A stretch of 8,503 bases of DNA from an uncultured Beijerinckiaceae bacterium (GTDB lineage: Bacteria > Pseudomonadota > Alphaproteobacteria > Rhizobiales > Beijerinckiaceae): contig CALMGA010000382.1 in assembly GCA_937863205.1 (NCBI GenBank), forward strand, positions 1-8,503, in the 5' to 3' direction. This document shows positions 1 to 8,423 of the stretch, in pieces. The notes under the pieces are model-generated. The model was not told the DNA's origin, ran no database searches, and saw nothing but the letters and a program-made list of their open reading frames with translations. Position numbers and translations under genes: made by a program. Within the stretch, counting starts at the first letter, position 1. Each line of letters starts with the position of its first letter.

Positions 1-909
1 GTTCCTGTCGTCACGTCCCCTGTCGTCACGCCCCCTGGCGCCGCGGGCCGGCATGCGCGCGGCGACGGCCCGAGCGGGTGCCGCGGCGAAGGACGGCTCG
101 GACGGGCGGGGAGCGGCGGCACGGATGCTGCGGCGCGGCACCCCGGCGATCGGCTGGGTCGCGCGATCGGGTTCGGCCGATGCCGACAGTGTCGGGGCGG
201 GTGCAGGGCCGGCGTCGGCGACCAGAGCCCGTTCCTCGGGCGACCCGGCACCGGCCGGCCCGTCGCGGCGAAGGGTCGCGTAGAGCCTGGCGTCGTCGGA
301 GCCGGCGAGGCTGGCGCGGCCGACGTACTCGACCTTGATCCTGGCCGTGCCGCCGCGCTGGAAGTCGAGCGCTTCGGCGACGCGGCGGGACACGTCCATC
401 ACCCGGTTGGAATGGTAGGGGCCGCGATCGTTGACGCGTACGATCATCGTGTAATGGTTGCGCAGGTTGGTGACGCGGGCGTAGCTCGGCAGCGGCATGG
501 TCGGGTGGGCGGCGGTGAAGCCCTCCTTGTCGTAGACTTCGCCGTTGGCCGTGAGGCGGCCGTGGAAGGCGTCGCCGTACCACGAGGCGAGGCCGACCTG
601 CGTGACCTTCCGCTCGCTGGGGTAATAGGTCTGGCCGGCGATGGTGTAGGGCTTGCCAACCAGGTACTGGCCGCCGCCGTGCGGGATCGGCTGACCGTCG
701 GCGACGACCCGCCGGCTCGCCGGACCGTAGAGCGAGGACGGGAAGTATTCCTTGGGATGGCCGGCCGCGACCTGCTGGGGAGCCTGGGCGCAGCCGGCAA
801 GCCCGAGCACCGCCAGGGCCAGCCCGGCCAGAACCGGGCGGCAGCGCCAACCGATCGAAACGGGGAGGCGAAGCTTGCGGGGCGACCGCAACAGGGAAAA
901 CAGGGCCAC
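1..909 (-). CDS. rlpA: RlpA-family septal ring lytic transglycosylase, lipoprotein (C-terminus cut by window edge)
   Basis: RlpA cleaves peptidoglycan strands lacking stem peptides and helps separate daughter cells. It is normally a lipoprotein in the outer membrane at the septum. The frame is read on the minus strand and stays open to base 1, so 303 codons are visible. A basic N-terminus and a hydrophobic stretch (about residues 25-39) lead to a lipobox, LAGC, with Cys40. The double-psi beta-barrel domain covers about residues 104-200, with GLASWYG, FHGR, TANGE, YD, AAH and VRVNDRGPY. The Glu, Asp, His and Asp residues implicated in catalysis in Pseudomonas RlpA are present as E124, D127, H135 and D161. 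The segment VGRASLAGSDDARL after the barrel is typical of alphaproteobacterial members. A Pro/Ala/Arg-rich linker follows, and no SPOR domain is reached before the edge. The start is the GTG at 909, with a weak GAGAG 5 bases upstream; TTG at 891 is an alternative. No ATG fits before the lipobox. Family call is firm, start moderate. Confidence 0.93.
   Translation of the reverse strand, partial: MALFSLLRSPRKLRLPVSIGWRCRPVLAGLALAVLGLAGCAQAPQQVAAGHPKEYFPSSLYGPASRRVVADGQPIPHGGGQYLVGKPYTIAGQTYYPSERKVTQVGLASWYGDAFHGRLTANGEVYDKEGFTAAHPTMPLPSYARVTNLRNHYTMIVRVNDRGPYHSNRVMDVSRRVAEALDFQRGGTARIKVEYVGRASLAGSDDARLYATLRRDGPAGAGSPEERALVADAGPAPAPTLSASAEPDRATQPIAGVPRRSIRAAAPRPSEPSFAAAPARAVAARMPARGARGRDDRGRDDRN
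4..33. repeat. two tandem copies of a 15-bp unit inside rlpA
   Basis: Bases 4-18 (CCTGTCGTCACGTCC) and 19-33 (CCTGTCGTCACGCCC) differ at one position. On the coding (minus) strand they give the pentapeptide GRDDR twice, in the low-complexity region after the RlpA barrel domain. The unit length keeps frame. The array may continue beyond the left edge. Confidence 0.85.
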
Positions 910-1149
910 GTCAACTCTCGCTACGCGGGTCGCCGATGCGCTCGGCGCCCCGGCCCGATGTGCCACGCGCCGGCTTGCCAAACAGATAACGAAGCCTTCA
1001 GGCGGTCGCGAAAAGGCGCGGCATGTCTTCGGCGGAACGGGGATGCCCTCGTTGAGGGAGCATCGCCGGCTCCGCCCACCTGCCGTGGCGCGCCGTGCCG
1101 GTTGGCGCGACACTTGCGCTGATGCCCGTGGGCACATCCCCCGTGACGC

Positions 1150-1177
1150 TTGGCGTCGCTTGCTCTCCCCTGATAAG
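1150..1177 (+). promoter_or_regulatory. candidate sigma-70-type promoter for the export operon
   Basis: TTGGCG at 1150-1155 and GATAAG at 1172-1177 are 16 bases apart, a plausible -35/-10 pair. Transcription would begin around 1184, just before the ATG codons at 1197 and 1218. An inverted repeat (1145-1157) covers the -35 hexamer and could be an operator. The match is weak and the region GC-rich, so this is only a candidate. Confidence 0.3.
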
Positions 1178-1205
1178 GTCGCAACCGAGCGCGACGATGC
1201 GGGCC

Positions 1206-1213
1206 GGGGCGGA
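1206..1213 (+). promoter_or_regulatory. ribosome binding site that favours the 1218 start
   Basis: A purine-rich GGGGCGGA-type stretch lies 4-5 bases before ATG 1218. The other in-frame starts (GTG 1095, ATG 1122, ATG 1197) have poorer upstream sequence; ATG 1197 has only AAGG about 17 bases away. This decides the start chosen for the first export gene. Confidence 0.45.
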
Positions 1214-1217
1214 ATGG

Positions 1218-2498
1218 ATGGGCGACGAGATCATCAGCACGCAGGTTCCCGCGGTTTTCTCGTCGAAGGAACGCGCCGCGCTGGTTGCCCGCGCCCTCAG
1301 CGAGGCGGCAAGGCGCGCCCGCTTCTCCACCAAGCGCCGGCGCGGCAGCGGCGGCGCCCGGGCGCGCCGCGGCGCCCACCTGCTGAAACTCCTGCGCATC
1401 TGGACGTTTCTCGGCCTCGTCGCGATCCCCAGCCTGGCCTTCGCCGGCTACATCTTCCTCGTGGCCTCGCCGCAGTACGAGGCCGAAGCGCGCTTCACCG
1501 TGCGCGGCGGCCTGCCCGCCGGAATGGAGTCGCTGGGCAAGGGGATCAACGTGCCCACCGCGCTGATCATTCAGGACACGCAGGTGATCCTGCAGTTCAT
1601 GAAAAGCCGGGCGATGGTCGAGAGCATCGACCGCAGCGCCGGCTACGAATCCCTGTTCGAGGGCGACACCATCGACTGGCTGTCGCGCCTGCGGCCGCAT
1701 CAGGCGGTCGAGAAGGTGGTGAAGTACTGGCAGCGCCACATGACGATCAGCGTGCAGCTGCCCTCGGGCATCTGCACCTTCACCGTTCGTGCCTTCACGC
1801 CGGACGATGCGGTCAACGTCGCCAGGGCAGCCCTCGAAGCGAGCGAGCACGTCGTCAACGACATGAACGGCAAGATGCGCGAGGACGCGATGGCGCTTGC
1901 CGATTCCGAGCGCAAGCGCGCGCAAGGCAACCTGTCCACCGCACGGGCCGCCCTGGAGCGCGCCCGCAACAAGGAAGGCATGCTCAACGCCAAGGAACAG
2001 TCAACGGGCGTGAACAAGCTGATCGCCGACGTCCAGAGCCAGCTGATCAAGATGCAGCAGGATTACGACTCGCAGCGGCACTACGTGCGCGCCGACGCGC
2101 CGCAGTTGCGCAACCTGCAAACCAGGATCGACGCCTCGCAAAAGGAGATCGACGCCCTCAAGGCACAGCTGACCCGTTCGCCCGACGCAAAGGGTGCGGA
2201 CCAGTCGGCCGAGGGCCGGGGACCGCTCTCGGGATCGATGTCGCGCCTCGACTACGCGCAGCTTGAGGACCAGATCGCGGAAAAAATCTACGCCGTTTCC
2301 CTGGCGGCCGTGGAGCAGGCCCACATCGCCAGCGAAACCAAGGCGATGTACATCAACACCTTCGTGCAGCCGGTCGCCGCCCAGCTATCGGAATTCCCCA
2401 AGCGCGGCCTCAGCATGGCCGCCTTCTTTTTCGCTGTTCTCGCGATCTGGGCGGTTGCTATAGGTGGATTGACATTGGCCAGGAGCGCTCTCGCATGA
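1218..2498 (+). CDS. kpsE: KpsE/BexC/CtrB-family polysaccharide export inner-membrane protein (first copy)
   Basis: PCP-type capsule or exopolysaccharide export protein. KpsE-type proteins sit in the inner membrane, reach into the periplasm and connect an ABC exporter to an outer-membrane channel. The 426-residue product has an Arg-rich cytoplasmic N-terminus (about 1-55), a first membrane segment (about 59-82), the post-membrane motif SPQYEAEARFTVR (84-96), a long periplasmic region with coiled-coil character (about 205-320), and a second membrane segment (about 398-421) just before the C-terminus. The motif VVKYW (167-171) and an SG turn (183-184) recur in the next gene, so the two are paralogues, though much diverged. 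The usual proline-rich PxxP..YP motif before the last membrane segment is weak here (VQPVAAQLSEFP). ATG 1218 is chosen for its ribosome binding site; ATG 1197 would add 7 residues. First gene of a likely operon. The symbol is family-level: chain-length regulation rather than export is possible. Confidence 0.92.
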   Translation: MGDEIISTQVPAVFSSKERAALVARALSEAARRARFSTKRRRGSGGARARRGAHLLKLLRIWTFLGLVAIPSLAFAGYIFLVASPQYEAEARFTVRGGLPAGMESLGKGINVPTALIIQDTQVILQFMKSRAMVESIDRSAGYESLFEGDTIDWLSRLRPHQAVEKVVKYWQRHMTISVQLPSGICTFTVRAFTPDDAVNVARAALEASEHVVNDMNGKMREDAMALADSERKRAQGNLSTARAALERARNKEGMLNAKEQSTGVNKLIADVQSQLIKMQQDYDSQRHYVRADAPQLRNLQTRIDASQKEIDALKAQLTRSPDAKGADQSAEGRGPLSGSMSRLDYAQLEDQIAEKIYAVSLAAVEQAHIASETKAMYINTFVQPVAAQLSEFPKRGLSMAAFFFAVLAIWAVAIGGLTLARSALA

Positions 2499-2563
2499 TG
2501 CGCCGCACTGCCGCGCGCTTGCTGGCCGGGTCGGCCGGCGGCGCCGTTGGGGAGACTGACTGA
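2495..2563 (+). CDS. possible 22-codon mini-ORF overlapping both neighbouring genes
   Basis: ATG 2495 overlaps the stop of the upstream export gene as ATGA. The frame reads 22 codons, MMRRTAARLLAGSAGGAVGE then TD, and ends at TGA 2561-2563, which overlaps the next gene's ATG as TGATG. An AGGAG at 2481-2485 lies 9 bases before the ATG. The mini-ORF would carry ribosomes from one gene to the next and could keep the two export proteins in ratio by translational coupling. It is not in frame with either neighbour and resembles nothing I know. In GC-rich DNA such a short frame can arise by chance, and GGGGAG at 2549-2554 may recruit ribosomes to the next start independently. Confidence 0.25.
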   Translation: MMRRTAARLLAGSAGGAVGETD

Positions 2564-3867
2564 TGACGGAAGTCCGCGATCGCGACCGACTGGTCGAGAT
2601 CACGACGCCCGAGCCGGCGCCGCAGCGCTCGCTCGTGGCCTGGGCCCTGTCCCCGGTGCGGCGGCGCGGCACCCAGGAGCTGGCGGTCGCGACCGAAACC
2701 GTGCCCCGGCTGCGTTCGCCCGCCGCCGTGCGCGTCGAAACCCGTCGCGGACCGTTGCGATGGATCGTCGCCTCGATGATCCTCGTGGTCGTTCTGCCGT
2801 TGATCGCCGCCGGCGTCTACCTGTTCGCCTTCGCCAGCGATCAGTATGTCGCCGAGATGCGCTTCGCCGTTCGCAAGGCCGAGACGCCGCACGGCTCCGA
2901 CGGCGTCGAAGCCTCCGGCACGGTGACCAGCAGCTCGCTGTTGTCGGGGGGCGCCAGCCTCGCCGGGGAGGACGCCGAGATCATCGCCAACTACATCCAC
3001 AGCCGGGCGGCCATCGAGGACGTGTCGCGAACCCTCGACGTCCGGACCATCTATCAGCGTCCCGAGGCGGATTTCTGGGCCCGCCTGCGCAGGGATCCCA
3101 AGATCGAGCAGCTGGTGAAGTACTGGAACCGCATGGTCGGCATCTACGTCGAGCCGACGTCCGGCATCGTGAGCGTGTCGGTGACCGCGTTCCGCCGCGA
3201 GGACGCGCTCGCGCTGGCGCGCGCCATTCTGGCATCGAGCGACCAGCTGGCGAACTCGCTGACCCTCAAGATGCGGGCCGACCAGACCCGGCTGGCCGAG
3301 GACGAGGTGCGGCGTAGCGAGGGCGGCGTGCGCTTCGCCCTCGCCGATCTCACGAGCTTCCGCAACTCGCAGCACCTGATCGACCCGGTGGAAAGCTCGA
3401 AGACCTCCGGCAAGCTCCTGATGGAGCTCATCGGCGATCGCATCAGGACGGAAGGCCAGCTCTTCGTCATCCAGCGATCCCAAGGGCCCAACGCGCCCGG
3501 CATCGCCGGGATCAAGGCGCGCTTGCAAAGCATCAACCAGCACGTCACCGAACTGCAGGACCAGCTCGCTGGCGACAAGGCCGCGTCCAGCAACATGGCC
3601 GCGACCTTGTCGGAGTTCGAAGAGCTGGAGGTGAAGAAGCAGTTCGCCGAGAAACTCTTCGAATTTGCCCGACAAGGATTGGAACGGGCGCAGCTCAGTG
3701 CGATGGGCCAGTCCATCTACCTCGCCGTGTTCATGCCCCCTTCGCTTCCGCAGGAGTACGTATACCCCCAGCGCGTGACGATCTTCCTGCTGATCGCCCT
3801 GACGGCGCTGATGACCTGGGTGTCGGGCGCAACCATCGTCGCCTCGATCCTCGATCACCAACTCTGA
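2563..3867 (+). CDS. kpsE: KpsE/BexC/CtrB-family polysaccharide export inner-membrane protein (second copy)
   Basis: A second PCP-type export protein, 434 residues, close to the family layout. A charged cytoplasmic N-terminus of about 65 residues precedes membrane segment one (about 67-90). The motif SDQYVAEMRFAVR (92-104) follows and lines up with the same motif in the preceding gene. Next come a Ser/Gly-rich stretch (about 117-133), LVKYWNR (184-190) with SG (200-201), a coiled-coil periplasmic region (about 235-380), and FMPPSLPQEYVYPQR (390-404), the proline-rich motif before membrane segment two (about 405-428). The C-terminus is only a few residues long, with no kinase domain, so this is a KpsE-type rather than a tyrosine-kinase co-polymerase. 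The ATG has a good GGGGAG ribosome binding site 8 bases upstream. The glycosyltransferase gene starts 11 bases after the stop. Likely partners are an ABC exporter (KpsMT-like) and an outer-membrane KpsD/Wza protein, both outside the window. Confidence 0.94.
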   Translation: MTEVRDRDRLVEITTPEPAPQRSLVAWALSPVRRRGTQELAVATETVPRLRSPAAVRVETRRGPLRWIVASMILVVVLPLIAAGVYLFAFASDQYVAEMRFAVRKAETPHGSDGVEASGTVTSSSLLSGGASLAGEDAEIIANYIHSRAAIEDVSRTLDVRTIYQRPEADFWARLRRDPKIEQLVKYWNRMVGIYVEPTSGIVSVSVTAFRREDALALARAILASSDQLANSLTLKMRADQTRLAEDEVRRSEGGVRFALADLTSFRNSQHLIDPVESSKTSGKLLMELIGDRIRTEGQLFVIQRSQGPNAPGIAGIKARLQSINQHVTELQDQLAGDKAASSNMAATLSEFEELEVKKQFAEKLFEFARQGLERAQLSAMGQSIYLAVFMPPSLPQEYVYPQRVTIFLLIALTALMTWVSGATIVASILDHQL

Positions 3868-3878
3868 CATCGACCCGG

Positions 3879-5870
3879 GTGCGCGGTTTCGTTGGGCGAC
3901 GTCGCTTCGCCCCCTTGTCGCTCTCACCCCTGTCGGATGTAAGCGTCAGGGGTGACGATCTCGTTGCGACCGCCGGCGAACCCTGGCTCGAACTGCACGG
4001 CGTCGATCTCGCGGCGCTTCGCGGCCGCTTCGTCGAGCTGACCTTCCGGGCGAGCCTGCTCGACCAGCCGGCGCGCCCGGTCATCAGGTTCACCCTCGAC
4101 GATGGGTCTTGGACCGACCGGATCTGCGCCGCCGCCATCGCCGGTGCCGGCATCTGGATCGGCCGCGTGCCGCCGGCGACGCGGCGCATCGCGCTGAGCC
4201 CGACCAACCAGCTCGGCGTTTTCGGGTTCGAGGTGGAAGCGATCCGCAGGCGTCGCTGGCCACGGCTGCTGCTCGTTGGCGTGGTCCGGCGTTTCCGCCA
4301 GACCCGCAGCTCGATGCTGACCCGCCTCATCGGCTGGAAGCCCGAGTCCGACAACAATCTCGCCTGGGCGACCGGCGCGATCGACTTCGCGGCCTATCGC
4401 GGATGGCTGGCGCGCAGGCGGCGACCGATCGAGGCGGGCGTGCTCGACCGGCCGCGCCACGATTGGAGCGCCGCCGCCCCGATCGTCCTCGTCCTGGGCG
4501 CGACGGACCGCCGGCAACTGCGCCGGACCCTCGCCGCCCTGCACGCGCAGCTGTTCACCAACTGGCGGGTCGTGGTGATCGGCGCTGTCGGCGGTGCCGG
4601 CGGCGGCCACGATCCCCGGCTCACGACGAGCGACCTCGCCGGCGCCGTCGAACTGCTCGGCTCGCTCACCGCCGCCACTCTTGTCGGCCTGCTGGAGCCC
4701 GGCGACACGCTGCCGCCGCACGCGCTCGCCTTTCTGGCCGAACAACGGCATCTCCATCCCCTCGTCCGCCTGTTCTACGGCGACGAGGTCGCGGCCGGCC
4801 GACCCGTCCTGAAACCCGGCTGGTCGCCCCGCCTGATGGCGGCGCGGCCTTACCTCGGCCGGGCCGTCTTCGTTGGCGCAACGCGCGACTGGTCGTGGGA
4901 CGAGCGGCGCGCCTTCCTGGCCGAGGCGGCGTTGCCGGCCCGGCTCGTATCGGCGGCGGACGCGATCAGGCCGCTGCGGCGCATCCTGGTCAAGACGCGC
5001 GGGGTGACGTCGGCGCCGGCACGGGCGCCGGCAGTCGCTCGCGTCGCGGCCGGGCGGGCGGCGATCATCATCCCGACCTGCGACCAACCCGCCCTGCTCC
5101 GGCGCGTGGTCGCCAGCATCCGCCGCAAGTCGCCGCCCACGCCCTATCGGATGGTGATCGTCGACAACGGGCACGCCGGCGGCGTGGCCCGGCGCATGGT
5201 CGACGAACTCGCCGGCAACGGCGACGTGCTGCTGCTGCGCCGGCCGGACAGCTTCAACTTTTCCGGTTTCTGCAACGACGCGGCGGCGGCGTGCGACGAG
5301 GATCTTCTCGTCTTCCTCAACGACGACATGGAGGTTCTGAGCGACGACTGGCTGAACCGTCTGGCCGGCCACGCCTCCGATCCCCGGATCGGGGCGGTCG
5401 GCGCCAAGTTGACCTTCCCCGACGGGCGGCTGCAGCACGTCGGCGTTCTTGTCGGCATGGGCGGCAGCGCCGGCCATCTCGGCGCCATGGCGCGCGGCGA
5501 CGATCCGGGTTGGCTCGGCCGCAACACCGTGGTCCACGAGGTTTCGGCCGTGACCGGAGCCTGCCTCGCCGTGAGCCGCGAGAAGTTCCTCGCCGTGGGC
5601 GGCTTCGATGCCGAGAACCTGCCGGTCGAACTCAGCGACGTCGACCTTTGCCTGAAACTCAACGCGCGGGGATGGCAGACCGTGATCGATCCCGCAGTGC
5701 ACCTCCTTCACGAGGAGTCGGCGAGCCGGGGCGGCGCCACCTTCCGCCGCCTCGACAAGTACAGCCGGCAGCGCGCAATCTTCGTCGAACGCTGGCGCCA
5801 TGTCCTGCGCGACGACCCGGCCTTCCATCCCGGCCTCAGCCTGTACAGCCTCCAGGCGGCGCTGGGCTGA
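3879..5870 (+). CDS. two-domain family 2 glycosyltransferase, first GT domain degenerate
   Basis: Likely adds sugars from nucleotide donors to a growing surface polysaccharide at the cytoplasmic face. The 663-residue product begins with a beta-rich domain (about 20-122) common in large tandem GT-2 proteins. A first GT-2-like domain (about 199-335) keeps the outline of the family (APIVLVLGATDRRQLRRTLA, LLEPGD at 271-276, FYGDEV, LKPGWSPRLM) but lacks the Asp pair expected after the first strand. The second domain (about 393-615) looks intact: AAIIIPTCDQP, IVDNG (427-431), FNFSGFCNDA, the acidic FLNDDMEV (479-486, DXD-like site), AVGAKLTFPDGRLQHVGV, SAVTGACLAV, VGGFD and LSDVDLCLKL (585-594), and HEESASRG. 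No membrane segment is seen. GTG 3879, 11 bases after the upstream stop, has no strong ribosome binding site and may depend on coupling. No ATG lies near the N-terminus. Donor sugar and linkage cannot be told. Confidence 0.94.
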   Translation: MRGFVGRRRFAPLSLSPLSDVSVRGDDLVATAGEPWLELHGVDLAALRGRFVELTFRASLLDQPARPVIRFTLDDGSWTDRICAAAIAGAGIWIGRVPPATRRIALSPTNQLGVFGFEVEAIRRRRWPRLLLVGVVRRFRQTRSSMLTRLIGWKPESDNNLAWATGAIDFAAYRGWLARRRRPIEAGVLDRPRHDWSAAAPIVLVLGATDRRQLRRTLAALHAQLFTNWRVVVIGAVGGAGGGHDPRLTTSDLAGAVELLGSLTAATLVGLLEPGDTLPPHALAFLAEQRHLHPLVRLFYGDEVAAGRPVLKPGWSPRLMAARPYLGRAVFVGATRDWSWDERRAFLAEAALPARLVSAADAIRPLRRILVKTRGVTSAPARAPAVARVAAGRAAIIIPTCDQPALLRRVVASIRRKSPPTPYRMVIVDNGHAGGVARRMVDELAGNGDVLLLRRPDSFNFSGFCNDAAAACDEDLLVFLNDDMEVLSDDWLNRLAGHASDPRIGAVGAKLTFPDGRLQHVGVLVGMGGSAGHLGAMARGDDPGWLGRNTVVHEVSAVTGACLAVSREKFLAVGGFDAENLPVELSDVDLCLKLNARGWQTVIDPAVHLLHEESASRGGATFRRLDKYSRQRAIFVERWRHVLRDDPAFHPGLSLYSLQAALG

Positions 5871-5882
5871 CATCGTCATTCG

Positions 5883-5888
5883 AAGGGA
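5883..5888 (+). promoter_or_regulatory. ribosome binding site of xthA
   Basis: AAGGGA lies 6 bases before GTG 5895 and supports that GTG as the start of exonuclease III. The encoded protein then begins MQIASWNIN, which is the usual beginning of the family. Confidence 0.6.
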
Positions 5889-5894
5889 TCCCAC

Positions 5895-6672
5895 GTGCAG
5901 ATCGCGAGCTGGAACATCAACTCGGTGCGCACCCGCCTTCCCAACCTCCTCGCCTACCTCCGCGCCGTCGGACCCGACGTGCTCTGCCTGCAGGAACTGA
6001 AGTGCACGGACGAACAGTTCCCCCGCGCCGACATCGAGGCAGAAGGCTACAACGTCGCCGTGCACGGCCAGAAGAGCTGGAACGGCGTCGCCATCCTGTC
6101 GAAGCGGCCGATGGAGGTCGAGCGCGGCTTGCCCGGCGACGAGGCCGACGAGCAGTCCCGCTACATCGAGGCCGTCGTCGCCGGCGGGCCGACGCCCGTA
6201 CGGGTCGGCTGCCTTTACCTGCCCAACGGAAATCCCGTGGCGAGCGAGAAGTATCCCTACAAACTCGCCTGGATGGATCGGCTCCTGTCCCACGCCCGCG
6301 CCCTGCTCGCCCATGAGGAGCCGCTGGTGCTCGCCGGCGACTACAACATCATTCCCGACGCGCGCGACGTCTACGATCCCGGCCCGTGGGCCGGCGATGC
6401 GCTGTTCCTGCCGCAAAGCCGGGCCAGGTTCCGCGCCCTGCTCAATCTCGGGCTCCAGGACGCGCTGCGCGCGACGACGGATGACGGCGGTCTCTACACC
6501 TTCTGGGACTATCAGGCCGGAGCCTGGCCGAAGAACCACGGGATCCGCATCGACCACGCCCTGCTCTCGGCCCAGGCGGTCGACAGGCTGCGCGCGGTGA
6601 CGATCGACAAGAACTGCCGCGCCGACGACAAGCCGTCGGACCACGTCCCCCTGAGGATCGAGCTGGCGATCT

Positions 6673-6674
<2 letters not shown>
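5895..6674 (+). CDS. xthA: exodeoxyribonuclease III (AP endonuclease, ExoIII/APE1 family)
   Basis: Repairs DNA by cutting at abasic sites and by 3'-to-5' exonuclease and 3'-phosphatase activity; it acts in base excision repair in the cytoplasm. The 259-residue product is full length for the family (E. coli ExoIII has 268). The metal-binding and catalytic residues are all present: N7 in SWNIN, E34 in LQELK, Y108 in YLPNG, D149 and N151 in GDYNI, D220 in RIDH, and D249-H250 in PSDHVP. TFWDYQAGAW (202-211) is the usual substrate-side loop. The start is a GTG with a clear ribosome binding site. The gene follows the glycosyltransferase by 24 bases on the same strand, with no terminator visible between, so read-through from the polysaccharide operon is likely. 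That neighbour has no functional link to DNA repair. The end converges on pyrG with 16 bases between stops. Confidence 0.97.
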
Positions 6675-8331
<1,657 letters not shown>

Positions 8332-8340
8332 TTAGAGGCA

Positions 8341-8352
8341 TTCGCCGGCGAA
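8341..8352. promoter_or_regulatory. 12-bp perfect palindrome before pyrG
   Basis: TTCGCCGGCGAA reads the same on both strands and ends 21 bases before the pyrG ATG. It could be a regulator site or a small RNA hairpin in the leader. The composition (GC-rich) makes chance palindromes likely, and no factor can be named. Confidence 0.2.
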
Positions 8353-8423
8353 GGGGAGCCGAAAGTGGCGGCAAGGTGAACCATCCCCATCGGCCGCGCC
8401 GAGACCGGCGACCCCCGATCCGG

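Larger units (their letters stand above)
910..1217. other. divergent intergenic region between rlpA and the export operon
   Basis: About 308 bases separate the two divergent starts. The reading frames crossing it are uninterrupted mainly because of high GC, and none has recognisable content, so I treat it as non-coding. Visible structure: a bulged hairpin at 1042-1064 (GATG-CCCTC, loop GTT, GAGGG-AG-CATC), a GGCGCGCC palindrome at 1087-1094, a TGCCC/GGGCA stem at 1123-1134, and GACGC-TTG-GCGTC at 1145-1157 overlapping a candidate -35 element. It must hold the promoters for both directions unless the right-hand gene starts further upstream at GTG 1095 or ATG 1122. Confidence 0.6.

Noticed and set aside
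26..850. A 274-codon minus-strand frame overlapping rlpA in another frame
   Set aside because: It is Arg/Pro-rich throughout, while the RlpA frame beside it carries a lipobox and the full barrel motif set.
1095..1217. Upstream extension of the first export protein from GTG 1095 or ATG 1122
   Set aside because: The added residues carry no family sequence, the starts lack ribosome binding sites, and a candidate promoter lies downstream of them. It cannot be fully excluded.
752..2266. A 504-codon plus-strand frame over the start of rlpA and the first export gene
   Set aside because: It overlaps real genes in other frames. Its product is Arg/Pro/Ala-rich without motifs, and it stops in the middle of the export gene.
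2458..3927. A 489-codon minus-strand frame opposite the second export gene
   Set aside because: The plus-strand gene has two membrane segments and family motifs. The antisense translation shows His/Arg/Gly-rich filler only.
3924..6644. A 906-codon open frame on the minus strand opposite the glycosyltransferase and xthA
   Set aside because: It mirrors two genes with clear family motifs on the plus strand. Its translation is low in recognisable motifs and rich in Arg, Gly, Ala and Val, as expected of an antisense frame in GC-rich DNA.
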